Below, piece by piece: positions 33,479-42,065 of a stretch of DNA of 64,000 nt. This DNA comes from Allolucifera butyrica (GTDB lineage: Bacteria; Bacillota; Negativicutes; Sporomusales; UPPP01): NCBI RefSeq assembly GCF_900476375.1, contig NZ_UPPP01000127.1, forward strand, positions 1 through 64,000, written 5' to 3'. Each line of letters starts with the position of its first letter. Position 1 is the first letter of the stretch. The translations under genes were made by a program, and so were the position numbers. A model generated the notes under the pieces. That model was not told the DNA's origin. It searched no databases and saw only the letters and a list, made by a program, of their open reading frames with translations.

Positions 33479-34429
33479 ATGATAACTACGGATAGACGGA
33501 TGCTGATAAAAGTTGCGCATATGTATTACATAGAAAATATGAATCAAAATGAAATTGGGAATCGGCTTGGCATTAATCGGACTACTGTCAGCAAATACCT
33601 AAAAAAAGCTGTATTATCCGGGGTAGTGCAATTTACCGTTGTGGATGACCTGGGCAGCAGCCTGGAAACAGCCCTGGAAAAGAAGTTTGGCCTTAAAGAA
33701 GTATATATCGTGCCGTCAGCTTCAAAGTTAGACGAAGTAAAAAATAACCTGGGGAAGGCCGGAATTAAGCTTTTAAACCGGATTATTAGCGACGGGGATA
33801 TTGTTGGTTTTGCCTGGGGGTCGACAATCGGGGCATTAGCAAGGTTTGCTTCCCTGGAAAAATGGAATGAGGTAAAGGCCGAGATGATTCCCCTGGTAGG
33901 CGGCCCGGAGAATTTAGACAGTGAGTTTCATGTTAACACGATTATATATAAGATTGGGCAGGCCTTTAAAGCGCAAAGCCACTATTTGTATGCGCCGGCT
34001 ATTACCGGTTCTGCGGTAATAAGAGCGGCCATTATGCAGGATATGAATTGCCGCAAAATTGTCAAAATGTGGGATGAAATTAGTATTGCCGTAGTAGGAA
34101 TCGGCGTGCCCGTACAGTCCTCAAACCTGGTTTGGACAGGGAGTGTCGGCAGGGAATATATTGAGCAGCTTAATGATGCCGGAGTAGTAGGCGATATTTG
34201 TTCCCGATTCTACGATATTCATGGCAACGTTGTCGATACAGAATTAAAAGACCGGACTATCGCCATTGACCTGGAAAAATTAAAAAAAGTCAAATATTCC
34301 GTTGGCATTGCAGCTTCGCCCGAGAAGGTGCCGGCCATCTACGGAGCATTAAAGGGTAAATTTATTAATGTACTAATATCTGATGAACAAACGGCTAAAC
34401 GATTGCTTGACTTTGATAGCAAAGGTTAG
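33479..34429 (+). CDS. SorC/DeoR-family sugar-binding transcriptional regulator
   Basis: A 316-residue regulator. The N-terminal helix-turn-helix (~16-45, NMNQNEIGNRLGINRTTVSKYLKKA) is joined to a SorC sugar-phosphate-binding domain (~55-316, ISDGDIVGFAWGSTIGALARF; VGIGVPV; DIHGNVVDTELKDRTIAIDLEKLKK). Members respond to phosphorylated sugars or polyols. It precedes the sorbitol PTS and dehydrogenase genes in the same direction, so it is the likely regulator, responding to sorbitol 6-phosphate by analogy with SorC of Klebsiella. ATG with GGAAGG seven bases upstream. Confidence 0.9.
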   Translation: MITTDRRMLIKVAHMYYIENMNQNEIGNRLGINRTTVSKYLKKAVLSGVVQFTVVDDLGSSLETALEKKFGLKEVYIVPSASKLDEVKNNLGKAGIKLLNRIISDGDIVGFAWGSTIGALARFASLEKWNEVKAEMIPLVGGPENLDSEFHVNTIIYKIGQAFKAQSHYLYAPAITGSAVIRAAIMQDMNCRKIVKMWDEISIAVVGIGVPVQSSNLVWTGSVGREYIEQLNDAGVVGDICSRFYDIHGNVVDTELKDRTIAIDLEKLKKVKYSVGIAASPEKVPAIYGALKGKFINVLISDEQTAKRLLDFDSKG

Positions 34430-34446
34430 GATGGGTTGCCTTTTCG

Positions 34447-34469
34447 TGTAAGGGCCATGGGCTAAGCAC
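34447..34469 (+). repeat. 23-bp direct repeat, copy 1
   Basis: TGTAAGGGCCATGGGCTAAGCAC without its ends is shared at 22 of 23 positions with 34674-34696. This copy lies between the sorC-type stop and the small gene at 34516. It may be an operator or one end of a duplicated segment. Confidence 0.6.
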
Positions 34470-34515
34470 CTGATTTATACTCAAAATTGCCATGGTTTAA
34501 GAGGAGAGGTATGCA

Positions 34516-34692
34516 ATGAGTAAAAATGTAAAGAAAACTTTGCAGCCGGGGGATAAAATTTATAACCTTTTTACGTATCAAGAAGTACTGATTAAGGGAA
34601 GTAAGGAAAGCTTCCTTATTAAAATAGAAAAAGTTGCTGAAGAGAAATGTGAAGAGAAATTACATTGTCATTATGTAAGAGCCATGGGCTAA
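34516..34692 (+). CDS. 58-aa protein in the sorbitol operon
   Basis: I do not recognise this protein. It has 58 residues (MSKNVKKTLQPGDKIYNLF...), basic and soluble, with two late Cys and His-Cys-His near the end (EEKCEEKLHCHYVRAMG) that could bind metal. The ribosome site GAGGAGAGG lies six bases before the ATG. It is too short for many gene callers. It sits between the SorC regulator and the sorbitol-6-phosphate dehydrogenase, and its last seven codons lie in the second copy of the 23-bp repeat. Confidence 0.6.
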   Translation: MSKNVKKTLQPGDKIYNLFTYQEVLIKGSKESFLIKIEKVAEEKCEEKLHCHYVRAMG

Positions 34693-34721
34693 GCACGGAT
34701 TGCGCTTGCCACATGGCTCTT
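34674..34721 (+). repeat. 23-bp direct repeat, copy 2, within a long hairpin
   Basis: Copy 2 of the repeat is 34674-34696 and overlaps the end and stop of the 58-aa gene. AAGAGCCATG (34677-34686) pairs with CATGGCTCTT (34712-34721), with inner pairs GGC-AAGC/GCTT-GCC, making a long hairpin before the dehydrogenase gene; few T follow, so processing or attenuation is as likely as termination. Confidence 0.55.
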
Positions 34722-34761
34722 TACAATTATACAAGAATATTAAATTACGGAGGGAATCGTT

Positions 34762-35535
34762 ATGTCTAAAGTTGCATTAGTCGTTGGCGGGGGTAGAAGC
34801 TTGGGAAAATTTCTAAGTAAGCATATGGCTAAGGAAGGATATATAGTAGCTGTTACGGATCTGATATATGAAAATGCCCAAAAGGTTGCCAACGAAATTA
34901 ACGCGAACGGCGGCAAAGGTTTTGCCGTAAAAGTAAATGCATGTTCGGAAGATGAAGTAAAAGCCATGGTCCAAGCTGTAGTAGAGCAATTCAGCCGGAT
35001 CGATGTATTAATCTATAATGCCGGCGTGGCTAAAAGCAATAAGATTACCGAATTTGAACTGAAGAGCTTTAATTGGATGGTGGATGTCAACCTGAACGGT
35101 TATTTCTTATGTGCCCGTGAGGCAGCCAGGGTAATGATTGAAAAAAATATTAAAGGTTCCATCATCGTCATAAATTCCAAATCCGGTAAGGTTGGCAGTA
35201 AACATAACAGCGGCTACTCAGCGTCCAAGTTTGGGGCTGTGGGGCTGACGCAAAGTCTGGCCTTGGATCTGGCGGAACACAACATCAGGGTCAATTCCAT
35301 GATGTTAGGGAATCTCTTAGATTCGGACATGTTTGAAAGCTTAGTGCCTCAATATGCAGTGAAACTGGGAATACCGGAAGCTGCGGTAAAACAGCATTAT
35401 ATTGATAAAGTGCCGTTGAAGCGGGGCTGTACCTTTGAGGATGTGGCTAACGTAGTCACTTTTTATGCTTCCGAGAAAGCCTCTTACTTGACAGGCCAAT
35501 CGGTAAATATCACCGGCGGACAGGTCATGCACTAA
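34762..35535 (+). CDS. srlD: sorbitol-6-phosphate 2-dehydrogenase (SDR)
   Basis: A short-chain dehydrogenase of 257 residues. The NAD-binding GGGRSLGKFLSKH (residues ~9-21), NAG (IYNAGVAKSN, ~90-99), and the catalytic S (INSKSGKVGSKHNSGYSASKFG) with YxxxK at ~153-157 are all present. SrlD/GutD oxidises sorbitol 6-phosphate to fructose 6-phosphate with NAD+. The identity is backed by the gutM-srlA-srlE-srlB genes behind it. GGAGGGAATCGTT precedes the ATG. Confidence 0.93.
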   Translation: MSKVALVVGGGRSLGKFLSKHMAKEGYIVAVTDLIYENAQKVANEINANGGKGFAVKVNACSEDEVKAMVQAVVEQFSRIDVLIYNAGVAKSNKITEFELKSFNWMVDVNLNGYFLCAREAARVMIEKNIKGSIIVINSKSGKVGSKHNSGYSASKFGAVGLTQSLALDLAEHNIRVNSMMLGNLLDSDMFESLVPQYAVKLGIPEAAVKQHYIDKVPLKRGCTFEDVANVVTFYASEKASYLTGQSVNITGGQVMH

Positions 35536-35571
35536 AGGGTAAGTATACTATAGAACGGGAGGGCCGGCATA

Positions 35572-35985
35572 ATGTGGTTTGTTTTCGTGGCGGCAGGGGT
35601 CTGGATATTACAAACGTTACTAGGATTGTGGCAAGTAAAGCACTTTAATCAGCGTTTTCGCCTGTTAAGGCAGGACGGCAGGGTGGTAGCCGGAAAGTCA
35701 AAAGGGCGGTTCATGGCCGGGGTAGTGGTATTATTTTGCATCGACCCAAATTGCAATATTATCAAGGGCGAAAAGATGGCAGGGATTTCAATTTTCGCCC
35801 GTCTTAAGCCCTTTACTATTTTCAATAATCTAAATTTAATGGAAATAACTGGTGGTGATTGGGCGGAAATGGATAAGCAAACGGCTAAAGCAGTAATAAA
35901 TGCTGTAGAAAACTATAAAGCATTTATTCAAACTACCGGGGAAATGGAGGTAGAGATCTTAAAGACAGAAAATGCACCGGTGTGA
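35572..35985 (+). CDS. gutM: glucitol operon activator GutM
   Basis: GutM, 137 residues, with an N-terminal membrane helix (WFVFVAAGVWILQTLLGLWQVKHF) and the conserved core FRLLRQDGRVVAGKSKGRFMAGVVVLFCIDPNCNIIKGEKMAGISIFARLKPF. In E. coli GutM activates the glucitol operon together with GutR. It lies between srlD and srlA, as in many Firmicutes. ATG with GGGAGGGCCGGCATA upstream. Confidence 0.9.
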   Translation: MWFVFVAAGVWILQTLLGLWQVKHFNQRFRLLRQDGRVVAGKSKGRFMAGVVVLFCIDPNCNIIKGEKMAGISIFARLKPFTIFNNLNLMEITGGDWAEMDKQTAKAVINAVENYKAFIQTTGEMEVEILKTENAPV

Positions 35986-36025
35986 CGGGGGATTATTACA
36001 AAATTTTTAGAAAGAGGGTAGTTGT

Positions 36026-36592
36026 ATGGATTCTTTAATTTTATTGGCAAAAGGCTTTATAGGAATGTTTAATGAAGGCGGCAAAGTTTTTGTCGGTATG
36101 CTGACGGGGATCGTGCCAACGTTAATCACCTTGCTGGTAGCGATGAATGCATTAATCCGGTTTGTCGGTCAGGAGAGGATTGAAAAGCTGGCCCATCTGT
36201 GTGCAGGCAACCCGATTTCCAGATATCTCATTTTGCCTGTTGTTGGAACTTTCTTTTTCTGTAATCCCATGACCTTGTCTTTAGGTAAATTTATGCCGGA
36301 AAAATACAAGCCCAGTTATTATGCTGCCGGATCGTTTTCCTGCCATACCCTAAACGGTTTATTTCCCCACGTAAATCCTGGCGAATTGTTTGTATTCCTT
36401 GGTATCGCCGCCGGCATAACTAAGTTAGGCTTGTCGACCGTGGATTTGGCGGTCCGGTATTTTCTGGTGGGTGTTGTTACCAACTTTATTAGAGGCTGGG
36501 TAACGGACTATACCACCGCCTATGTGGAAAGACAGCAGGGTATTAAATTAAAGGCCAAGATTATTGCCGTTCAATCGAACATTAGTGCATAG
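36026..36592 (+). CDS. srlA: PTS glucitol/sorbitol-specific EIIC
   Basis: The EIIC2-type membrane component, 188 residues, with the family block FFFCNPMTLSLGKFMPEKYKPSYYAAGSFSCHTLNGLFPHVNPGELFVFLGIA at about residues 75-130. It forms the sorbitol channel together with the C domain of SrlE. ATG with AAAGAGGGTAGTTGT upstream; the srlE gene follows after 11 bases. Confidence 0.95.
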   Translation: MDSLILLAKGFIGMFNEGGKVFVGMLTGIVPTLITLLVAMNALIRFVGQERIEKLAHLCAGNPISRYLILPVVGTFFFCNPMTLSLGKFMPEKYKPSYYAAGSFSCHTLNGLFPHVNPGELFVFLGIAAGITKLGLSTVDLAVRYFLVGVVTNFIRGWVTDYTTAYVERQQGIKLKAKIIAVQSNISA

Positions 36593-36603
36593 GAGGAGAA
36601 AAA

Positions 36604-37599
36604 ATGGCTAATTACCAATCAGTTATTATCCATGCAGGCAAAGGCGGATTTGGCGGACCCTTAGTAATTATTCCCGATGATGTTAAAAACAAGGTCGTAA
36701 ATATAACCGGCGGTGTGATTTCCCCGATTGCGGTCAGAATTGCCGAATTGAGCGGCTGTACTTTGGTCGACGGCTTTAAAACCAAGGTGCCGGATCCTGA
36801 AATTGCTTGTGTTGTCATTGATTGCGGCGGAACCTTGCGCTGCGGCATATATCCGCAAAAGAGAATCCCCACTGTTAATTTAACGCCCGCAGGTCCTAGC
36901 GGTCCTTTAGCCGAACATATCAAAGCTGATATTTACGTATCCGATGTAAAAGAAGCTAATGTACAGTTGTATGAAGGGCAAATGGAATCTACTGCGAAAG
37001 GGCAAGAAGAAACAAGGGTGAAACCGCGCACTTATGATACGGGCAAAAAAATCAGTGAACAGACGACCGCGGGGTTCATGGCTGCAGTCGGCAAAGCAAT
37101 GGGTTCAATCACCGGGACCTTTTATCAAGCCGGCCGCGACACGATTAATACCATTATAAAAACGATATTGCCTTTCATGGCCTTTGTATGCATGCTCATC
37201 GGCGTTGTTTTAGGCTCCGGCATCGGCGACGCCTTTGCCAAATTATTAACTCCTTTGGCAGGCTCGATTCAAGGCTTGTTGCTCTTATCAGCAATTTGTT
37301 CATTTCCCTTTCTGTCACCTTTTTTAGGACCAGGCGCCGTGATTGCTCAAGTAATCGGGGTACTGGTCGGTGTGGAAATCGGCAAGGGCAGCATTCCACC
37401 GCAACTAGCCCTGCCGGCGCTTTTTGCCATTAACTCTCAGGCCGCCTGTGACTTCATTCCGGTTGGTTTGGGATTGGCGGAAGCGGAAGCTGAGACAGTA
37501 GAAGTCGGAGTTCCTTCAGTACTGTATTCAAGATTTATAACCGGTCCGACAACAGTAGCCATTGCCTGGTTAGCAAGCTTTGGCCTCTATTCTAAATAA
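36604..37599 (+). CDS. srlE: PTS glucitol/sorbitol-specific EIIBC
   Basis: 331 residues. The EIIB domain (~1-130) has the phosphocysteine region CVVIDCGGTLRCGIYPQKRIPTVN (residues ~72-95). The EIIC1 domain (~165-331) has several membrane helices (LPFMAFVCMLIGVVLGSGIGDAFAKLLTPL; AGS..GLLLLSAICSFPFLSPFLGPGAVIAQ). It accepts phosphate from EIIA and phosphorylates sorbitol during uptake. Start with TAGGAGGAG. The stop coincides with the left edge of the palindromic repeat at 37599. Confidence 0.95.
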   Translation: MANYQSVIIHAGKGGFGGPLVIIPDDVKNKVVNITGGVISPIAVRIAELSGCTLVDGFKTKVPDPEIACVVIDCGGTLRCGIYPQKRIPTVNLTPAGPSGPLAEHIKADIYVSDVKEANVQLYEGQMESTAKGQEETRVKPRTYDTGKKISEQTTAGFMAAVGKAMGSITGTFYQAGRDTINTIIKTILPFMAFVCMLIGVVLGSGIGDAFAKLLTPLAGSIQGLLLLSAICSFPFLSPFLGPGAVIAQVIGVLVGVEIGKGSIPPQLALPALFAINSQAACDFIPVGLGLAEAEAETVEVGVPSVLYSRFITGPTTVAIAWLASFGLYSK

Positions 37600-37729
37600 C
37601 GTGAGGCTGCTTGAAAAGATGCGGATACTAGGCGCGGCGAGCATTCGAACGAAGGCGTACTCAGGCGTACGTTGAGTGAGAACGCGCAGCCGCAACAACG
37701 TAGACGCGCTTTTTAAGCAGCCTCAACGT
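37599..37729. repeat. 131-bp palindromic repeat element (REP/BIME-like)
   Basis: Terminal arms ACGTGAGGCTGCTT (37599-37612) and its near complement (37715-37729) enclose further GC-rich complementary stretches (GCGCGGCGAGC, AACGCGCAGCCGC, CGTACTCAGGCGTACG). The GC content is well above its surroundings. It looks like a dispersed intergenic palindromic element, sitting inside the sorbitol operon between srlE and srlB. No transposase is encoded. Confidence 0.7.
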
Positions 37730-37730
37730 A

Positions 37731-37775
37731 AAAAAGCAATGAAAGGTATAAATCTATACTTTCATTGCTTTTAAA
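37731..37775 (+). terminator. terminator or partial terminator between srlE and srlB
   Basis: AAAGCAATGAAA-GTATA pairs with TATAC-TTTCATTGCTTT around an AATC loop, with one bulged G, then TTTTAAAA. It would lower expression of srlB relative to the upstream genes unless srlB has its own promoter. Confidence 0.7.
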
Positions 37776-37804
37776 ATTAAAGGGTAATCGGGGAGGCAGT
37801 TTAG

Positions 37805-38167
37805 ATGCAGGTGATTTATAATACTACCGTGACCAGCATCGGTGAATCGGCCGCAGCCTTTATAGCGGATAAAATGATCATCCTTTTTAAAGAAAATGCC
37901 CCGGAAGAATTGGCTGACTATTGCATTTTGCATGGTGAAAATAAGGTTGCCGGTATCATCAGAGAAAATGACATACTGGTTATTGCCGGTCGGGAATATA
38001 CCATTTCTTATGTCGGTGATGAAGTACAAACGAATTTGCAGCAACTAGGGCATATAACCTTGCGATTTACCGGTGAAAAGGAAGGGTTGGGCGGCAGTTT
38101 ATATGTCGAAAACAAGGACGTTCCGGCCATTAAAATTGGTGATGTAATCACGATACACAGAAAGTAG
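37805..38167 (+). CDS. srlB: PTS glucitol/sorbitol-specific EIIA
   Basis: EIIA of the Gut family, 120 residues, soluble (MQVIYNTTVTSIGESAAAFIADKMIILFKENAPEELADYCILHGENK...). The active His is probably that in CILHG at about residue 43. It passes phosphate from HPr to the EIIB domain of SrlE. GGGGAGG precedes the ATG. It is cut off from srlE by the 131-bp repeat and a hairpin, an unusual gap for this operon. Confidence 0.93.
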   Translation: MQVIYNTTVTSIGESAAAFIADKMIILFKENAPEELADYCILHGENKVAGIIRENDILVIAGREYTISYVGDEVQTNLQQLGHITLRFTGEKEGLGGSLYVENKDVPAIKIGDVITIHRK

Positions 38168-38177
38168 ACTTTTGCCG

Positions 38178-39521
38178 TTAGGCGATAGGAAATTCGATTG
38201 TAAAGGTTGTGCCCTGTTTTTTGGTGCTGCTGACGGAAATAGCGCCACCCATTGCTTCTACCAGGCTGCGGGTTATTGATAAACCCAAACCGCTGCCGCC
38301 GGATGCCCTGGTACGTGATTTATCTGTGCGATAGAAGCGTTCCCAGATAAGGGGCAATTCACTCTCGGACACTCCTTCACCCTGATCAGATACGGAGATT
38401 TTTAATTTAGTATTATCGTTAGCCAGGACGATGCTAATACGGGAACCTTGCGGCGAATGGCGAATGGCATTACTTAAAAGATTGTCAAAAACTTGAGTCA
38501 GCCGGTCCGGGTCGCCCCATATAAAACAATGATCGGCTTTTAGACTTAATACAAGGGATAGGTTTTTGGTTTTCAGTAAATCGTGAATTTTATCGGCCTG
38601 TTGAGAAAGCAGAGCGCGAATATCCACACGGTCCCGGCGTATATTCATACTGCCGGCCTCAAGCTGCTCCAAATCTAATAAATCTCGAATCATCCGTGTC
38701 ATGCGCAGTATTTCTGAATGTATATTCCGGAGGTGCTTCCGGTAATCTTCCGGAGTTTTGGCGATTCCGTCGATTAAGGCTTCCGTTGTTGCTTGCATAC
38801 AACTTAATGGCGTTTTGAGCTCATGGGAAGCATTGGCGTAAAATTCCCGCCGCGTTTTTTCGGTGCGGGTTATGGAGTCCGCCATGGCATTGAAATTTCG
38901 CCCCAGATCGCCCAGCTCATCATCCCCTGTAGTTGTTGTCCGGCTGTCACGGTTACCGGAGGAAAAACGGGAAGCAGCCGTAGCGATATTCGTTATCGAT
39001 TTTGTCAGATTACTCGATGAGAGAAATCCTAATAGTATGGCTATAAGGACACCGATCAGGAAGGGAATCAAAAAAAACGTTCTGCCGAAAAGGATTCTAA
39101 AATGGCTATCTTGATAAGCATACAAGACGGCAGGCTTGCCTGAGACTTTAGTAGGCACCGCCATAATAAATGAACGGGTAAATGTACTGTCCGTTGTTGG
39201 CGGTGCAAGAGAATGATTGGCAGACCAGCCTTCCGGGGGAGTGCCGCCAATCACACTGCCCTCTGTGTCCGTCATCCATAATGTTGCATTGGTTTCCTTA
39301 CCTAACAACTGCCAGGTTTGCAAATCTAAAATTGGTTTCGTATCTGCCCGCGATGCCAAATAATCTGCGATCTCCGTTACCCGTTTGCGAAGGACAAGGG
39401 GGCCATTCCCGTTATATATTACGTAAATTTGTAACACACTAAATGCCAGCGCTAACAGCAGGATCACCAAAAGATGGCTGACCAGAAGTCGGAAAAAGAT
39501 GGAGCGGCGCCGGATTATCAT
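38178..39521 (-). CDS. sensor histidine kinase (HAMP-HisKA-HATPase)
   Basis: 447 residues. Membrane helices (~11-33, ~145-168) frame an extracytoplasmic sensor of about 110 residues. HAMP (~169-222), HisKA with SHELKTPLSC (~231-240) and HATPase_c (~335-447, DNLLSNAIRHS, DQGEGV, GGSGLGLSI) follow. It belongs to the PhoR/BaeS type. The ATG overlaps the stop of the upstream response regulator gene (ATGA at 39518-39521), so both are coupled. Signal unknown. Convergent with srlB, with only 10 bases between. Confidence 0.92.
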   Translation of the reverse strand: MIIRRRSIFFRLLVSHLLVILLLALAFSVLQIYVIYNGNGPLVLRKRVTEIADYLASRADTKPILDLQTWQLLGKETNATLWMTDTEGSVIGGTPPEGWSANHSLAPPTTDSTFTRSFIMAVPTKVSGKPAVLYAYQDSHFRILFGRTFFLIPFLIGVLIAILLGFLSSSNLTKSITNIATAASRFSSGNRDSRTTTTGDDELGDLGRNFNAMADSITRTEKTRREFYANASHELKTPLSCMQATTEALIDGIAKTPEDYRKHLRNIHSEILRMTRMIRDLLDLEQLEAGSMNIRRDRVDIRALLSQQADKIHDLLKTKNLSLVLSLKADHCFIWGDPDRLTQVFDNLLSNAIRHSPQGSRISIVLANDNTKLKISVSDQGEGVSESELPLIWERFYRTDKSRTRASGGSGLGLSITRSLVEAMGGAISVSSTKKQGTTFTIEFPIA

Positions 39522-40186
39522 GAATTCACCTCGAATTTGTAGCCGGAGTCGCGAATCGTGCGCAGATAATTTCTGGTGCTGCCCATCTTCTGGCGGATTC
39601 TTTTCACGGTGGTGTCGACAGTGCGCTCATCCCCGTCAAAATCATAGCCCCATATATTGACCAAAAGCTGCTCCCGGGTGAAAATATCCTGGGGATGACG
39701 GGCTAAAAAAAGCAGCAAGGCAAATTCTTTTGCCGATAAATCGACCCGTTCTTCATTTACCCGGATGCTTTGTGTTCCGGGATCGATGGACAAAGCAGGG
39801 AAATGCAGTATGTCACTCTTAAGCGGCAGTTTGCCATTCCGACGCAGAACCACCTTTACTCGCGCCAGCAATTCTCGCGGACTGAAGGGTTTGGTAATAT
39901 AGTCATCCGCACCTAAGTTAAAACCGGTAATCTTATCATTTTCGTGATCAAGGGCAGTAAGAAAAATGATTGGCACAGTGCGGGTAATAGCCCGGGCAAC
40001 TTCCCAGCCCGACATACCGGGCATCATAATGTCAAGAATTAAAAGGTCAGGCTGATGCATCTCTTCTAACTCCAGGGCGCTATGGCCATCTTGGGCCACG
40101 AGAACCTGAAATCCTTCCGATTCTAAATACCAGCTTACAATCCTTTGAATCTCTTCTTCGTCATCGGCTAGTAAAATTTTTGCCAA
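39518..40186 (-). CDS. OmpR-family response regulator
   Basis: 222 residues from a TTG at 40186 with GGAGTGA seven bases upstream; the frame continues to an ATG at 40207 that precedes this site. Receiver domain with D8-D9, phosphoacceptor D52 (LILDIMMPG) and K at ~101 (TKPF), plus a winged helix (~130-222, FTREQLLVNIWGYDFDGDERTVDTTVKRIRQKMG). Partner of the kinase it overlaps. Target genes unknown; the divergent neighbour is an aminotransferase gene. Confidence 0.92.
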   Translation of the reverse strand: MAKILLADDEEEIQRIVSWYLESEGFQVLVAQDGHSALELEEMHQPDLLILDIMMPGMSGWEVARAITRTVPIIFLTALDHENDKITGFNLGADDYITKPFSPRELLARVKVVLRRNGKLPLKSDILHFPALSIDPGTQSIRVNEERVDLSAKEFALLLFLARHPQDIFTREQLLVNIWGYDFDGDERTVDTTVKRIRQKMGSTRNYLRTIRDSGYKFEVNS

Positions 40187-40312
40187 GAGACAATCACTCC
40201 ATTCCATTAATTTGCATCGAAACCATTGACGTTTCTTTTTTATTCATATAATTAGTTTAAAATAATTCACAGTAAATTGCTATATATTATAATTGGCAGT
40301 TGTGGCAAGCAG

Positions 40313-40362
40313 ATGCCAAGAAATTTCTGCCCCAAATTGGCAGGAGTTTTGTTTTTTATGGG
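40313..40362 (+). terminator. terminator-like recurring element
   Basis: CTGCC (40333-40337) and GGCAG (40343-40347) flank CAAATT, then AGGAGTTTTGTTTTTTATGG. About 30 bases match the 3' half of the terminator at 28916-28945, and the core recurs at 58601. No + strand gene ends before it here, so it is a stray copy or a leader element for the gene at 40431. Confidence 0.45.
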
Positions 40363-40430
40363 AAATAAAGTTTGTTATAAAGACGAAACCGGCCAGTAAA
40401 CGCTTAGGACAGCAGAAAGAGGAAGTGAAA

Positions 40431-41627
40431 ATGGTTTCAGAAAAAATGTATCAATTAGGCAGTAACCGTTCAGCTATCCGTGAATTGTTTGAGTACGGAA
40501 AGATGCGGGCAGAAATTGTCGGTAAGGAAAATGTATATGACTTTAGTCTTGGCAATCCGGCCCTTCCACCACCGCAGGCTGTGGAAGATGCTTTGATTGA
40601 CCTGTTAAAAAATGAGCCTGCTATTGCCGTTCATGGGTATACGTCCGCCCAGGGGGATGCCGGAGTCAGAGCGGCCATTGCCAATTATTTAAACCAAACC
40701 TATCAGACAAATTTTCATAAAGATAATTTCTATATGACCTGTGGCGCGGCTGCATCATTGACCATATGTTTAAGAGCAATTATCGAAAAAGAAGATGATG
40801 AAGTCATCGTTATTGCGCCTTTTTTCCCTGAATATCGTCTATTTGCGGAAGCGGCAGGCGGAAAAGTGATAATTGTTCCGCCAGATATGCAGCATTTTCA
40901 GATTCATATGGAAAAATTGGCAGAAATGATTACAGCCCGTACCAAGGCAGTAATTATTAATTCTCCAAATAATCCATCCGGAGCGGTCTATTCGGTGGAA
41001 ACAATCACGGCATTATGTAAGCTGCTTAATAAAAAATCAAAAGAAAATGGCCGTCCGATTGTTTTAATTTCGGATGAACCCTATCGGGAAATTGTCTATG
41101 ACGGACTCGATGTGCCGTATTTAACAAAGTATTATGCGAATACGGTTGTTTGTTATTCCTTTAGTAAGTCGTTGTCACTGCCGGGAGAACGGATTGGGTA
41201 TATTCTGGTACCGGATGAAATGGAAGAAAGCGGTAAAGTCTACGCTGCAGTCTGTGGAGCCGGGCGGGTAATGGGATATGTTTGCGCTCCCAGTCTGTTC
41301 CAGAAGGTGGTTGGCCGCTGTATCGGACAGACTTCGGATATTGAAACGTATAAGAGAAACAGGGACCTTTTGTATGATGGATTACGGACAATTGGTTATC
41401 GGTGTGTAAAGCCGCAAGGAGCATTCTACCTGTTTTTAAAGGCATTGGAACCGGATGCCGCTGCTTTTTGTGAAATGGGGAAAAAATATGATTTGCTTAT
41501 GGTTCCCGGAGATAGCTTTGGCTGTCCCGGATATGTCCGGTTATCCTATTGTGTCGATGGGGAAATGATCAGAAGGTCTCTCACTGCTTTTCAGAAACTA
41601 TGGAATGAGTATCTGAAAATGAAATAA
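40431..41627 (+). CDS. class I pyridoxal-phosphate aminotransferase
   Basis: A fold-type I aminotransferase of 398 residues. Visible are NPALPPPQAVEDAL, the SPNNPSGAVYS block (~182-192), DEPYREIVYDG (~218-228) and the PLP-binding Lys in SFSKSLSLPGERIGY (~245-259), with a C-terminal Arg in VRLSYC. This layout is that of aspartate/aromatic-type aminotransferases of clostridia; substrate not determinable. ATG at 40431 with AAAGAGGAAG upstream; the open frame begins at 40293 without a ribosome site. Confidence 0.9.
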   Translation: MVSEKMYQLGSNRSAIRELFEYGKMRAEIVGKENVYDFSLGNPALPPPQAVEDALIDLLKNEPAIAVHGYTSAQGDAGVRAAIANYLNQTYQTNFHKDNFYMTCGAAASLTICLRAIIEKEDDEVIVIAPFFPEYRLFAEAAGGKVIIVPPDMQHFQIHMEKLAEMITARTKAVIINSPNNPSGAVYSVETITALCKLLNKKSKENGRPIVLISDEPYREIVYDGLDVPYLTKYYANTVVCYSFSKSLSLPGERIGYILVPDEMEESGKVYAAVCGAGRVMGYVCAPSLFQKVVGRCIGQTSDIETYKRNRDLLYDGLRTIGYRCVKPQGAFYLFLKALEPDAAAFCEMGKKYDLLMVPGDSFGCPGYVRLSYCVDGEMIRRSLTAFQKLWNEYLKMK

Positions 41628-41702
41628 AAAATTGGGAACTAAGGGGATATTAAAATTGTAGTCTAATACAACGCTAACAATCTTTTCTTTATAGAACTAT
41701 CA

Positions 41703-41750
41703 CAAAGCCTCAATCCTTGTAGAATGCAGGGTTGAGGCTTTGAATTTTAA
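41703..41750 (+). terminator. terminator after the aminotransferase gene
   Basis: CAAAGCCTCAA (41703-41713) pairs with TTGAGGCTTTG (41732-41742); near copy of the element at 33139. Bases 41751-41940 contain no gene I can support. Confidence 0.8.
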
Positions 41751-41954
41751 GGGGAGGTATTGTGACCTATATACTTACGGGGAGGAGGCTTTAAACTGGC
41801 GAGGGAAGGGGCGGCAGAGGGCTGTGGTAAGCAATGAAGCCAAGGCGAGGCGACTGTGTTAATTATGTTAGGAAGTTGTAACAGAACCGAAAAATTTAAA
41901 GAATATAATATAAACAACTAATAAAAGACGAGTTTTTAAGGAGGGCATTGACTT

Positions 41955-42065
41955 ATGAATCAAAAGTTATACCGGATAGGAGTTATGGGGTTAATTATTT
42001 TGTTGACTGCTGGATTCTCCATCTGTAATGCACAGTCAGATATAGCTTTGCAACAAACTGATTGA
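41955..42065 (+). CDS. 36-aa secreted peptide candidate
   Basis: The frame MNQKLYRIGVMGLIILLTAGFSICNAQSDIALQQTD has a good AAGGAGGG ribosome site nine bases before and a signal-peptide-like N-terminus (hydrophobic LIILLTAGFSI, cleavage after CNA). The mature part would be about ten residues. It is either a small secreted peptide or a gene truncated soon after the signal. The stretch 42066-42337 holds only a terminator and the leader of the acyltransferase. Confidence 0.4.
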   Translation: MNQKLYRIGVMGLIILLTAGFSICNAQSDIALQQTD

